Source: Hirundichthys speculiger
Taxonomy: Eukaryota; Chordata; Actinopteri; Beloniformes; Exocoetidae
Length of the DNA stretch: 64,000 bases
Assembly (NCBI GenBank): GCA_018398805.1
Contig: JAGFBZ010002033.1
Span: forward strand, 1,759,501 to 1,823,500
Direction of reading: 5' to 3'
In this document: positions 13,214-25,639 of the stretch, piece by piece
How the letters are laid out: each line of letters begins with the position of its first letter
How positions within the stretch are numbered: the stretch's first letter is position 1
Translations under genes and position numbers: made by a program
Notes under the pieces: generated by a model
What the model saw: the letters and a program-made list of their open reading frames with translations, nothing else
What the model was told of the DNA's origin: nothing
Databases searched by the model: none

Positions 13214-13618
13214 CATGGTGGATTACACTATTCCAACTCTTGTTTCAGAGACTGGTGGCCCATTTAAAATGGAGGAGCTAACTCTAATGGCATTGCTGGA
13301 ATGTCCCCTGTGTTTGGAGCAGCTTGATGCCACAGGCTAAGGTCCTGCCCTGCCAGCACACTTTCTGCATGTCCTGTCTACAGAAGCAGGACACAGCCCA
13401 GTCTCAGCTGCTCTGCCCAGAGTGCCTTGCTCCTGTACCAGCCAGGACGGTGGAGGAGCATTCCAGAAAACATCCTGCTCCTGCGGCTCCTGGAGGGGCT
13501 CCAGGGCAGGAACTCACAGGGAGCCCACCACGCAGTGTCTTCGGCCAGGGGCAGCTCGACAGTCAGGGAGGCTCACCAGAGGGAGAGTCAGCACAGAGAG
13601 AAGCAAGGACACAGCGAG
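13214..13618 (+). CDS. sh3rf2: sh3rf2 exon 2: RING finger, two frameshifts
   Basis: From MEELTLMALLECPLC (ATG 13269) the exon encodes a C3HC4 RING with CPLC, LPCQHTFC, MSC and CPEC zinc ligands, followed by the family's NILLLRLLEG motif. An extra base at about 13335-13336 turns the expected DATAKVLPC into DATG-stop (TAA 13338-13340). A second extra base near 13460 separates VEE from PENILLL. The downstream frame reaches a GTCAGT donor at 13619 in phase 0, matching exon 3. Confidence 0.75.
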
Positions 13619-13779
13619 GTCAGTGCATGACTCCAGGCGTTGCCCTCTGCATTTCTTAGAAAAAGCAGCAACAACTGTGACGCACCGGTTGGGCTGGTAA
13701 TTGCTGCTTGTTTATATAAAGTCAAGGCTTTACATAAATTCATAAATTATTCCCATTGTAATGTAATAAAAAAAAAGCT

Positions 13780-14570
13780 TACAACCTGACATCCAAAAAA
13801 GCTGGGATACTGTGTAAAATTTAAGTTAAAACAGAATGCAATGATTTGCAAATCTCATAAACCCATATTTTTATTCACAACAGAATGAAAAAAATACAGC
13901 AATGTTGACATGAGACATTTTACTATTTCCAGAGGAATATTGGCTCATTTTGAAATTGATGGCACCAATACATCAAACAAAAATGTAGGTACAAGGGCAA
14001 CAAAAAGCTGGAAAGCTAAGTCGTACTAACTAGAGAACACCAAGAGCAGCATCTAGTAACTGGTTAGATCAGACCATTCCCAAACTTCTGAATACCAAGG
14101 CCCAATTTGAAATGTGAAAAATCTCCGCGGCCCACCGAAACCTTTAATCACAACTGTGATCAACATACAGGACCAGAAGCTATGGACTGACATTAATGTG
14201 AGGGGTCAACAAATAAGGTGACACTTGTCATATAAAGTTAAGATGGTAGTAGAATAACACTTAACTGGTTTGTTTTATTACTTCTTAATGTTTTTAAATC
14301 ATGTTGTTAATATTCTACAGGTAATTAAAAACATATTTAAAAAAGATCGAGGATTTAAAACATATTTGTTTAATTTTAATGACCTCTCACGGCCTGCCTG
14401 CAGTACCGCTACGGCCCACCAGGGGGCCGCGGCCCACACTTTGGGAATCACTGGGTTAGATTAATCGGCAACAGGTTAATGACATGAGTGGGTATAAAAA
14501 GAGCATCTTAGACAAAAAGTTTCTCAGAGGTAAAGAAAGGCAGAGGTTCACCACTCTGAAAAAAATGTAT
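13780..14570. mobile_element. Nonautonomous mariner-type DNA repeat, interrupted by a hAT MITE
   Basis: The left part (13,780-14,061) and the right part (14,462-about 14,570) read like the two halves of a common fish DNA repeat; I rely on memory of similar sequences for this. The 384-bp hAT MITE splits it. No transposase frame is present. Confidence 0.45.
14070..14453. mobile_element. hAT-type MITE (384 bp) with 8-bp TSD
   Basis: The termini are CAGACCATTCCCAAA and, inverted, CAGTGATTCCCAAAG. The element is flanked by perfect 8-bp direct repeats GGTTAGAT (14062-14069 and 14454-14461). An 8-bp duplication with CAG...CTG ends is the hAT signature. There is no coding capacity. Confidence 0.85.
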
Positions 14571-14714
14571 CTAGAAATTGGGGGGGAAAAAAATTATGTT
14601 TTGGCTGCTTTCCCTGTTCGGGTCGCCACAGTGGAGGAATCTGCATGAGAAGTTTGGCACAAGTTTTATGCCGAATTTCAGAAATATGCTCCTCAGTTTA
14701 AGATTGTAACTAAA

Positions 14715-15620
14715 TTGCCAAAAGTATTAGCCCACCTGCCTTGACTCGCATATGAGCTTTAGTTCATCCCATTCCTAATCAATATGACGTGGGTCCACCC
14801 TTTGCTGCTAGAACAGCTTCAACTCTTCTGGGAAGGCTGTCCACAAGGTTTAGGAGTGTGTTTTTGGGGATTTTTGACCATCGTCCGGAAGAGCATTTGT
14901 GAGGTCACACTGATGTTGGCTGAGAAGGTCTGGCTCTCAGTCTCTGCTCTAATTCATCCCAAATGTGTTCTATCAGGTTGATGTCAGGACTCTGTGCAGG
15001 CCAGTCAAGTTCATCCACACCAGACTCTACCATCCATGTTTTTATTGACCTTGCTTTGTGCACTAGTGCACAGTCATGTTGGAAGAGGAAGGGGCCAGCT
15101 CCAAACTGGGAACATGGAATTGTCCAAAATGTCTCAGTATGCTGAAGCATTCAGAGTTCCTTTCACTGGCCTTAAAGGGCCATGCCCAGCTCCTGAAAAA
15201 CAACCCCACATTGTAATCCCCCTTCCACCAAACTTTACACTTGGCTCAATGCAGTCAGACAAGTACTGTTCTCCTGGCAACCACCAAACCCAGACTCTTC
15301 CATCAGATTGCCCGATGGAGAAGTGTGATTCATCACTCCAGAGAACATTCCTCCACTGTTCTAGAGTCCATTGAGGGCGTGGCTTACACCACTGCATCTG
15401 ACACTTTGCATTGTACTTGGTGATGTCTGGCTTGGATGCAGCTGCTCCACCATGGAAACCCATTCATGAAGCTCTCTGCTCTGTTGTTGAGCTAATCTGA
15501 AAGGCCACATGAAGTTTGGAGGTCTGTAGTGATTGACTCTGTAGAAAGTTGGCGACCTGTTCGGATTATGCGCTTCAGCATCTGCTGACCCCGCTCCGTC
15601 AGTTTACGTGTCCTAGCCAG
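14715..15620 (-). mobile_element. Tc1/mariner transposon relic with broken transposase
   Basis: The minus strand encodes Tc1-type transposase pieces. At about 15,463-15,134 lies a segment containing LWSDESHFSIG (second catalytic Asp region) and WWLPGEQ. At about 15,150-14,905 lies one with PDINLIEHIWDELEQRLR (third catalytic region, Glu present). The two are in different frames, so at least one frameshift lies near 15,140. Only a remnant of the N-terminal part remains toward 15,620, and the element is inactive. Confidence 0.85.
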
Positions 15621-15639
15621 GGTTATAATAGTTTTGGAT

Positions 15640-15815
15640 TTTCCGTTAGTTTTAGTTTTTATGTAGTTTTTTGTTTAGTTTTTCCAAATTCAGTTAGTTT
15701 TAATTCATTTTTAGAGCAGTTTTGCTAGTTTTTATTCGTTTTTGTTTTGAAATACTTAGTTTAGTTTAGTTTTTATTAGTTTCATTGTTAGTTTTAGTTT
15801 TATTTTGTAAATTAG
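15640..15815. repeat. TTAG/TAGTTTT-rich simple repeat
   Basis: Degenerate tandem words of the type TTAGTTTTAG and TAGTTTTTAT over about 175 bases, adjoining the Tc1 relic. Confidence 0.6.
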
Positions 15816-16228
15816 GGTTGTAATTTTGGTTCGAGTGAAGCACTGAACTTTTTGAAGGCTACATTCTGGTCTCAATAAACATGTTTATCAATGCGTCTTC
15901 CTGTGTGTGGTGTTCCTGCATATTTACTGACTAGCAGCTATTTGGTCTCCGGTGGAAACGGTCCATTATAGTTGCTGTTTTCTCCCGTTCCTTCCCAACG
16001 CTAACTGGCCTGCAGCTGCAGCTTCTCTTTCCAGGGAGGAGGGCAGCAGGGCTAGCTTATCCAGGTACTCTTGGTTAGCCTTCTTGTGCAAGCTTTTCAA
16101 ATGGACTTTTTTTTTTGCAGTTGTTGGACGGCAGAGCGAAGTTAATAGATTCCAAATGTTTATGAGGAAAAAAAATTACAAACACAAAAACCAAGGATGT
16201 TCTTGACATTATTATAGTTAATTTTAGT

Positions 16229-16575
16229 TTGTTTTATAAACACATTAGAAGATTGATTTAACCACTGTTTAGTAAAAGTAATAATATGATTTAGCAGCAG
16301 GGAGGGTGATGAGTGAAAACATCTCTCTGTTAGCATTAGCTCTGGTCCATAGTATCAATGACTTCTCCACTATTCTGGATATCGGCGTGACGTTTGTTTT
16401 CCCCTTTGGCCTGGTTGCTGTGGCCCACGCATGCCCGGATGTGTTCAGTGGCCCGGATGTTCGTGGTCGAGAATGGACCAGAGCTAATGCTAACAGAGAG
16501 ATGTTTTCACGTCTAAATCACATCATTACTTTTACTTAACAGTGGTTAAATCAATCATCTAATAAACAAAGCAAA
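16229..16575. mobile_element. Foldback (inverted-repeat) element
   Basis: Two arms of about 85-100 bp (16251-16350 and 16473-16556) are inverted copies sharing GATTGATTTAACCACTGTT and GAAAACATCTCTCTGTTAGC. The left arm has an extra block of about 20 bp. Weaker complementarity continues outward for about 20 bp. A loop of about 120 bp separates the arms, and there is no protein frame. Likely a MITE-type foldback transposon. Confidence 0.75.
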
Positions 16576-17164
16576 CTTACCTTGGAGCAAATGTAGGTGT
16601 GTTTTGTAACTTTCCCCATGTTCAGTTATGGACGGCCACATAACTGAACCCACAGCCTGCATTTTTCCAGCGTTTGTTTTGGCTTGGGAAAGGGAATAAA
16701 AATGCTTCCTCCAAACATTCTGGACACCTCGAGTCACTGTTGCAGGTCCCCCAGCAGCAATGTTTCACCATGGTGTTGTTCTAGAATAATATAAATACTG
16801 ATGATACGCATCGGAAATATAGCGAATTAACACAGTCCTTATCACAGGAGCAGCAAGAGTGTCCAACCTAGCAACAGTAACTAGGGAAAAGTGGGAGGGG
16901 GGCGGTGTTTACCAAAGGGTCAGTTAGGATCCTATTTGTCTAACCTGAAAGTCTGGCAGTGTTATATAATTTGTCATCAAAAAAAAAAAAAAAATCTCCA
17001 CCGGTGGGGTTTATTTTGTCATGTACTGATCAGCCATTTGAGGCGTAAAACAAAACTTTACATAATGGCAGAATAAAGAAAAGACCTATTTACAATATAT
17101 AGAGAATGTATTGTTATAGTGCATTTAAAAGCAATAATCTAGATATAGTAATTAGCCACACTGA

Positions 17165-17440
17165 TCAATAATACTGCATGTTCTCTCCATCCTTGCATGG
17201 ATTTCCTCCGGGTACTCCGGCTTCCTCCCACAGTCCAAAGACATGCATGTAGGTTAATTGATGGTTCTGATGGTTGTGGATGTGCGTGGATGTTTGTCTA
17301 GATGTGGCCCTGCGATGGACTGGTGACCTGTCCAGGGTGGATCCCTGCTTTTCACCCAAAGAGAGCTGGGATAGGCTCCAGCAGATCAACCTGACCCTGC
17401 ATGGGATTAAGCGGGTATAGATGATGGATGGATGGCTCAA
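17165..17440 (+). mobile_element. LINE 3' tail (L2/Maui-like), (TGGA)n end
   Basis: It contains TTCCTCCGGGTACTCCGGCT, CCAAAGACATGCATG, ACCTGTCCAGGGTGGATCCC and a terminal AGCGGG...GATGGATGGATGG. This is the widespread fish LINE 3'-end module; the family name is from memory. Confidence 0.65.
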
Positions 17441-18379
17441 TGATACAGTAGTTCTGCTGACTGCTTTGTAACATTTCCTGCAATGTCCTGATTCAAGCAC
17501 ACGTGTTAAAAGTACTAGCTACATTTAAATAGTTAGAGAAATGGTTAGTTGTTGAATCAAAATCTTTATTTACTGACAAATCCTGTATGGTTTATCGCTA
17601 CATGGTTCATCATTTATGTATATTACAGGAAAGAACAGCTTACTTCCTGCTTTATGTGCGCCAAAGAATTAAAGATTTATCGCTAAATAACAATCAAGTG
17701 TAAAAGGTTTTGTGACACACGAGCTGGAGTGTCACCTGACTTATATAATATCCGCGGGTTTTCCAGTGGGCCTCCTGTACTGAGATCCCTGCAGACTGAT
17801 GTCATTGTGCTCCCAGTTCTCCATGGATGTTAGCTCAGAGCTGCACATTAGCTGTCCTCATGACAAGGAACTTAGAAAGGCCCCAGTCGTCCAGAGCCCT
17901 CTCTTTAAACACGAGAGCTCACTGAGATCACCATTACATGTCTAAATCCATGTTATACACGGTAAGAGGTGCTTAAAGATAAATAGATAAAAGTTCTACA
18001 CCCATACAGTAATGATGGGTCTAGAACAGAAATAACTTAAAATGTTTTTTTTTTTCAAGTAACAGCAGAAATGGGTTGGGAAATGTGTGCGTTAAATAAA
18101 ACATGTAGACATTCAGACCTTATATATTAAAGTTGCACAATAAAAGATAGAGGATGGGACAAAAAACAATTATAATTATAGCTCATTTTCCACATCTTGC
18201 TGGAGTGGTGGTTACCACTATAAAAGGTCCTTTGCTAGGGGCTGTCTCTGTGGAATTTACTCAATCTTCATATTATACCTCTGTGAATTTCTGAAGACAA
18301 CATCCTCCCACCGTCCAAAATATTAGGTTATTTGACCATCCAAAACTGATTGTGAGTGTGCAAGGTTGTTTGTATTGTT

Positions 18380-18455
18380 TGTTTCTGTGTGGCCTTGTGA
18401 TGGCGTGGCCGCCTGTCCAGAGAGGGCGTACCCCACATAGAAAATGGATGGATAG
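18380..18455 (+). mobile_element. Short LINE 3' tail fragment
   Basis: A truncated copy of the same 3'-end module (GATGGCG...CCTGTCCAG...AAAATGGATGGATAGATG). Confidence 0.5.
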
Positions 18456-19483
18456 ATGCTCACAACTCATATACTTCGTTCTTTGGATCATGACAGGAGT
18501 GTACAATCTTCACACAGAAAGGTTCCAGCCCACCAGCAGGTTCAAACCAATAAGAAAATGGCGTTGATGATTAATACAGTTTCAAAGAAAAAAAAAAATA
18601 GAGAGGATTAAGTATTTAGAAATCAAATGCTTGTTTACAACCCATGTCATTTATCACCTAATTTAAACGAGTGAGACTGATGGGAATTTTCCATGTGCTT
18701 CACTGATTGTTAATCCCATCACAATTTTTGCAGATGTTTTATTTTCCAGTGCCATGAGGAGACTTCCTTCTCAAAGGTGTTTAGTATTCTGAGAGTTTCT
18801 AAAACCATGTCTTGAGTTCAGTCAAAGTTTAAAAAGCAAACTTGAGGGGGAGTTTGATCATTTGATCAGTTTAGACATCCATCTAAAGATGTTAAGTGGT
18901 TTAAGTGTACAAGTCTGATTAAATGTGAGCTGAGTCTATGATAGACTGTCTTGGACTAATTATGTTAAATCTATCAGTTGCAGTACTCAGTAAAATTCAC
19001 GATGTCGAAGTTACAGCTTGGAAAATTCACACGTGACAAGGAAGTGCCACTTGCATTAGCTATTGTTTCAGTGTGCCCTATTAATTAGAAGCTGAGACCA
19101 CTAGAAATACATCAGAAAGTAACACTTAAGCTTGAGCTGATATTACCTTCAAAGGGAAAATCTAGTTCATATCAACTCACCAACATAATGCAGATAAGAA
19201 GATGATGCATCTGTGGCTGCCCAGTTCAAAAATATGTGCATGGTTGTTATGATTCACATTTTCTAACCTGTGTTAACTGATAAAATGAAAACTAACCTGA
19301 TGGTGTTTTGCAGCAAATTAGATCCAGGGACTTTCTGTTACCATTAACATTTCTTGGGACTGGGGCTGTTTATTGGCGTTTTCTTTCATTGCCTTTAAAA
19401 AGAAAGGTGCCTGGATACAGTTACAGAGTCATATGTTGTTTAAGAATTAAATAGCTTATATTTGACTCTCCCCTGCTCCCCAG

Positions 19484-19756
19484 GCTGCTCCCAGAACCTC
19501 AATGTACAACCACCAAACTGAAATATCTGGAGAGCTGGTCATCACACCTTCCAATAGTGTCACCCCAAACCACAAAGTGGATGGCAACTGGCACAAAGAA
19601 GACACAGATGACAGTAGAAGAGCACCTGTTAGTCAGACAACTCAGATGCAGTCCTCCCATCAGACCCAACCACTGCCTCTCTGCAAGGCGCTGTGTGACT
19701 TTGACCCAGAAGAAATGAATCTGGAAGACAGCAAATACTGTCTGAGCTTCCTCAAG
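19484..19756 (+). CDS. sh3rf2: sh3rf2 exon 3: linker and first half of SH3-2
   Basis: Ninety-one codons, phase 0 on both sides, acceptor CCCCAG and donor GTCTGT. The end encodes PLPLCKALCDFDPEEMN and KYCLSFLK, matching the start of SH3RF2 SH3-2 (PPPLCRALYNFD, CLTFLK). The preceding 60 or so residues are Ser/Thr/Gln-rich and do not resemble SH3-1, which stands at this place in relatives. Confidence 0.8.
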
Positions 19757-21546
19757 GTCTGTTACTCAAGCTACTCACTTTACCCAAAGGCTCATCGCCA
19801 TTGGCTACAGTCATTTGTGTGTGTAGTTAGTCTTCAGGCCAGCTACTTACACCATCAATGTCATACAAAGTAAATATTTTTCAGTTAATACTCACACATG
19901 CATAACCAAAACATAATCTAGTCTTTATAAGTAGTAAAAAAGGAAATATGAATAAAGTAATTTCCTCTTGCAGTAGGAATGCAGCAGATGATGCTATTTC
20001 ATCTGATGCTTATCTCATCTGTGTCACAAACTTGAATTGGCCATATAGTTACCAAAACTATTGACTAATCTTTCCATTCATTAGTCATCAACCAGTCATG
20101 GCAGAGTTGAATGAATGTTTACACAGTAGCCTGTAAAAATGGGTTTCTATTAATAGCGACGTCTGTATATTAAAAAAAAAAAAACTCATCCTCCAATGCT
20201 AAAATTGACATGTCTCTTTCATATTTAAGAAACATTACTTCTTTTGTTTCACAGATTGTAAAAAACATTTTGCACGCAGACCGAGTTTTTGTTTGAATAT
20301 TGCTAATTTCCTAAGATCCATGGAATCTGCAGGCATTTACAAACATTTGCTCATTGGAGCCATAACGTTCTACTTTCATCAGTCCTGTCGACTTCATCAG
20401 CCCACCAGACTGGTTTCATGGGGCTTTCTCCTCAGTAGAACAGCTCAGTCTGCTGAACCTTCAAAAGGCTTTTTGCGGTCAAAAAAAGGGGATCTGATTT
20501 TCCTTTCTATGAGTTGTTGACTTTGAATGTTTTCCTGGTCTTCTAGACCTTTAATTGAACTCCATCATGCCTTTTAAATGCCATTTCTTTAGTACATTTC
20601 AAATTGAAGAAATTGCCATCAACAGTCATCTATAAGAGTTGTAAGCATGCAAAGACTGTAATACTGTGAACAAGCCATAGCCATTAGAAGCTAATTAATG
20701 TCTGAGATTCAGTTTAGATTTTTATTTTTTATCTTAAAGAATATGCCATTTGGAGACAAATTTATTTTCTGCTTACTTATATTTTCACCTTAATTTTTAG
20801 CAGTGGTGCCTAAACCCTTTTATTCCACTGTACATATGGGATAATTGGAACTGCATGCTGAATAATGTAATGTAGTGTACAACATTTTAACAAAGACTAG
20901 ATAAATGTGCTCATAATGAATAAGTGTTGACCAACTTTTGTGCTTTTTCAAATAGCCAGCATCCTCATCAGCTCAACATATTAGCTAGATGGCTCCTATA
21001 ATAATGAAAAGGATCACTGATGGGTGCTTAATCCGTCCTTCAGCTTAACTCTGCTTTGGTTTTTTCAGACATAAATTTGTAGTATGGCATAGTACAGGTA
21101 GATGTGCAATACAGGAAATTCCCAAAAGTATGTATGTGTAATAGTCATTGCTTTTTGTAGGCTATGCCATTTTCTAAGAGTGAAAACTAAGACTTGTGGA
21201 GCTGAGGTCACAGACCTGTGCTGCAGTGGTTGTTGCTTACCCTGAAGGATTTTTGAGGCTGTTATATAACAGCCTCAGTTCTTGTGTACTCTCCATTAAA
21301 GCAGACTTGAGCTTGCCTTTTTTTTTTTTATGCAGGTGGTCAAATGGTTTTTAGAGGCTAGCTGCAAAAAGCACTAGGCCTGCAGACACTAAGGGAGATG
21401 ATGTCACATGCTACATCAGAAACAGTGCTCCAACAGTTCCTTTGCTGAGTGCTCAGTCTCCAGGGCAAGCTCAGTGTGTTACAACCATCTGGTGTCCTGT
21501 TTTGTTGGTGCTTTCTGTGCATCTGCAACTTATTTATGGTTTACAG
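19757..21546. other. sh3rf2 intron 3
   Basis: No exon or clear transposon recognised. The stretch is AT-rich with a few homopolymer runs. Confidence 0.5.
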
Positions 21547-21642
21547 GGGGACATCCTAACTTTCATCAGACGAGTTGATGAGCACTGGATTGAAGCCAAA
21601 CTTGGGGAAAAAACTGGAATTTGTCCTCTACAGTTTACTGAG
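21547..21642 (+). CDS. sh3rf2: sh3rf2 exon 4: second half of SH3-2
   Basis: Thirty-two codons, phase 0 at both ends. It encodes GDILTFIRRVDEHWIEAKLG and the closing strand ending CPLQFTE. The conserved RVDE.W and GEKTGICP pattern completes the SH3-2 fold begun in exon 3. Confidence 0.85.
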
Positions 21643-22724
21643 GTGACTGATTATTTTATTTACTCTTCATTGTTTGACTATGGGTTTTGAACCCTCTGTT
21701 TTAGCACTTTGATGCCACCAAAGCTAGTTGAAGCACAGATTCAGCTGTCACTGAATGTCTTTGACTCCAGGTCACCGCCTGCACGTTACCCCGACTTTCA
21801 TTCAAACCTTTGATTCATCAGTAGATGTCACTCCTTTGCAGCAAAGTGCTGAGGCAGAAAGTAGATCTGTGAAGTGCTGCTGTGTCTGCAGCTGCTCATT
21901 ACTGTGTGACTATGTGGCTTACTCAGGTTTGCGGGGCTTGCTTAGCTTGCTGGCTGTCATTTGTTTTCCTTTGTACTTCCTGCCTCAGGGAATTAACTTC
22001 ATGCTGGGGGAAATTGCATTTGTTCTTTTGTATTGTGGGGTCATTGTGATACTACTGAGTTATTGTTTACATCCCTAACTCATCATTAGTTTGCTGTAGT
22101 TTTTCTTTAAATATCTCCACCTCTAATTAGCTATCTCTTCAAGCACCTGCTTCTGTCTTGATGTGTCTTGATGTCTTCACCTTATTCCTTACCTCAATAA
22201 TGCTCTTCATATGCCTCTATGCCTGCAGTCTATTCTTTCCTCCTTCGATGTGCCTTCTCTCTTATCCTCTCCTCCCCTCTCCTCTTTAAGCCCGTCTCTC
22301 CTTGTGTTGTGCAGCCAGGCGTAAAGACCCTGTAATGCTTTCTCTGCTTGGGTGGCATAACAGCACATCAATGTGCCGAGTGAAAGCATTAACCCTGCCA
22401 TGCCTGTCTATGTGCCTGCCCATCTGCGCAGCTCCTTTCTCAGCACCAGTCAACCCTCCCTGGCTCATTGAGTGGTACTTATCATCCTGTCAGCCTGCCT
22501 GCCTCCCGGTCCGCCTGTCCAACAAGTTGTAGGGGTGAGACGAGTAGTGATAAGTGGGTGTGTTTAGACAGCCGTTATGCTGATCAGCAGGAGCAGAGGT
22601 TGACAGGCGCTAGTAGCAGGTAGGAACAAGTTGGATAGGATTTTCTTGACTGAGAATTGTGCTCTCTGTTTGGATTCTTCATGATTTTTGCTGGTACTAA
22701 TCTTTCTGATTTAATCTATTTCAG

Positions 22725-23114
22725 CCTAACTCTGCTGCTGGCAAACTGTTAAAAGGAAAGAGTCCAAGGGGGAGTGACTCAGCAGAATCTCAACATCAGG
22801 CTGGGAGCAGGGGCAAAGACAAGGCCACTGACACATCCAACTGGACAGCCCATTACAGAGCCCCTTGGGTCCCAGCAAAGACGACCATCATCAATGCTTT
22901 ACCTCTTTCCAACCAGCGAAAACAGTCCTCAACTAGCAGCATTAACAACTTTTATCAGGCATTCACTAACATCAGCAGCCCCAACAGCTTCAGCCATAGG
23001 GGTCAGGCACAGCGCATCTCGTTGCCCTCTGCTACACGGAGCAACTCTTACCCGTCTAGAGTGATTTCTCAACACGTTCGCCGGCACTCTGACTCTCACA
23101 GACACCATTCACAG
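22725..23114 (+). CDS. sh3rf2: sh3rf2 exon 5: inter-SH3 linker
   Basis: One hundred and thirty open codons, phase 0 at both ends, acceptor TTTCAG and donor GTAAGT. It starts PNSAAGKLLKGK, comparable to human EPNLTARHLLEKNKG after SH3-2. It continues Ser/Gln/His-rich, ending RRHSDSHRHHSQ. Low-complexity linker; no domain expected. Confidence 0.75.
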
Positions 23115-25639
23115 GTAAGTTAGATGCCTCACCTCATGCATTTCTCTCTGCTCTCTTCTCATCAGGTTTTATTTACATGTGTGGCTTTGGGTTCTTTATT
23201 TGCACAGAAGACATGTAGTTTTACAAATACACACTGTCTTTCTCTGAGATAATAGGAGCGTTAAAATGAGTAACTAACAAAACAAGTTGGCCTCAGTGGG
23301 GAGGGAACCATTGCACTAAGATGAAGATGAAGGAAAGAATAACAGAGAGGGATAGTCTTTGTCTTGGTTATAAAATGAGTAAGAAGCTTTTCTTAGGAGA
23401 AGACATCTGAAAATAGGTAGAAATGAAAAATGTGGCGTTAGTGCATGCATGGAGGCATGTGGACCTTAAGTTTGAAAGGTCTTTAATCAAGCGTTGCCCC
23501 TGAGTCTAAAAAAAATAAAATCAGTACAGCAGGAAGGTAAAGAGGAAACGCTCAACTGACTTGTAAGACACAAGGAAGCCCATTTTGAGGACCGTTATTA
23601 CCTTCCAGGCACAATGCCATAGTAGAAAAGACATGGTAATGTTTTCTGTTATTTTGTGATCTAAACTACCTTAACATCCAAAGTAGCTTAACAATAGAAG
23701 TTTATCTTGAGGTTATCTCAGAGTTTAAAAAAGCTTCTGAATCTAATCAGTAGCTTTTGTGCCACAACTTTTAAGCTGAATTACTGTTATGATGCTATTA
23801 TACTATTTGGCTTCCTCAGGCAGATGAGGGAATTGTTAAAATACAACTCTTGACTTTAAGTAATATTAAGAAGCCTCATAATGGACACAGCGTGTCATGG
23901 TGATACTGTGGTTCATTTTATTTTTGCAAGGCTTATTGTAGCTGAAAAGTTTTGATGGATGTGCAGTATTTCAAATAAACAGTTGCATGTTAATGCAAAA
24001 AGATATTACCAATCATTCTCACCAACTATACAACCGAATACTGTGAGTGTGGCAAAGTCTTAGTTAGCTGGTGCCTGAGTGCAGAGGCATTATGAAAGAG
24101 TCTGAAGACGTCAGTGATATAACCAGTTGCCCTGCCCCTGAGATAATGATTTCCTTTGATTCAGTTCAAATTTTATAGCTCTACCCTGCAATTATACATG
24201 TCAGAGCAAAAAAAAAAAAAAAAAGTTAAATATCCTGCAGGGCTGAGAAAGTCAGCGGAGGAAGGGAGGTGTAAGACCTAGGACCTGAGATAAGGAGGAG
24301 GAAAATGGGAGCAATAGAGCAGGAAAAGGGAAAAACATCCAGGAGGAAATACACGGAAAAAAAAACATGGCATATAAAACTAGGAAGAGAAAGAAAACAC
24401 AAAAGTTGCAAGCTGCATAAAGGCAAAACCCAAGAGAGAAAGGAGGAGGAGGAGGACAAATGAGAGATAGATGTAGAGAGTGGGAGGCTTGGAGAGTCCC
24501 TCAGTACGTCTGCTTATCTCTCTCATGCTGATGATGATGAGTCACTTGTAAAGTTGGTTACATAATAGACCCTGCTATCCCCTGCCTTAAAACTTTTTCC
24601 TCTTCACTAAGCAGGTAACACTTTCACATCAGTCGGGCAGTAATGGCAGGAAAAGCCACACACTCCCCTTTTTAAAGGAGTGCAGGGCCATGTCATGGAG
24701 GCTGAGGCTGAGCCTCCCCAGTGACCAAGCTAGCATGTGTGCTATTCTTAGTGTTGCGCCCCATCAGCTCTCACCTCTGGCTCTGCTGTTTGACTGAGAG
24801 CTGCGGATTTCCTCCCACTACTGTTTAAATAATGTGTAATCGTGTGAATATTGGCATGGTTATGTAAGAGAAAAATTTAGAATGGAAATAAGCCAAAAGC
24901 TTTAAAAAAAAAGTTACATTCAATATCATACTGTATTGTTACAGCAAAGTATCCACCATTTTTGGTGCTGTTTACAGTCATGATTCAGCATCAGAACTGG
25001 TCACATGTGAAATAAGTGAAACTATTTGCTTACATTTTATGGAATGCTTTTGCTTTAATAATATATAAAGGTTGTGAAGGGCACTGAAAACAACACAAGC
25101 TACTGCTCTCAAATCTTAAGCCCAACAAGAGAGATCTCTATAGTTTAGAAATAACAAGCACAAACCTCTGATGACAAGATATTCATCAGATAGCTAGATC
25201 TAATATGTATCCTGTTTGACCACACAAAGATCTGTAACTGTTTATGAGAAGCTTGAGCTGATGTCATATATTTGTGAGAAGTACTTTGAAAAGAGTCATT
25301 GTTGGTGTTAGTTGTTCAAGAGAAACGGGTTATCAGAGGCTTGTTTAAAGGCCTTGTTAGCAGTTTAACAGAGGTGGTTTTTACTGAGAAGCAATGAAAG
25401 TGTGACTCAAAAGTTTCTAGTAAATTTTCAAGCAAGCTTTTTTTGTTCCAGCTTTCCTATATTTGGCATAGGGTTTTTTTTTTTTATCTATGGAACACTA
25501 AGACTTATGAGTCATGGATTTTTAAATGGATGTTGCCTTTTCGATTGGCTTGCTCACTATTTGACATCTGGCAGACCAAAAGATAAGAGATAAGATTTTC
25601 CTTGAGTCATCCATGAATTAAACATCTTGAGTGAGTTTG

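Larger units (their letters stand above)
13619..19483. other. sh3rf2 intron 2, repeat-filled; SH3-1 not found
   Basis: The intron holds a mariner-type repeat with a nested hAT MITE, a Tc1 transposase relic, a TTAG-rich simple region, a foldback element and two LINE 3' tails. Family members have a first SH3 domain (ALxxY ... DENWY ... G.FP) before the segment encoded by exon 3. I searched this intron on the plus strand by eye and did not see it. Confidence 0.6.

Noticed and set aside
14905..15463. Host gene suggested by two long minus-strand frames
   Set aside because: They are Tc1 transposase fragments in different frames, with the catalytic motifs of that family.
21755..22078. A 107-codon frame with hydrophobic stretch in sh3rf2 intron 4
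   Set aside because: No start context, homology or splice signals; sh3rf2 exons 4 and 5 join in phase without it.
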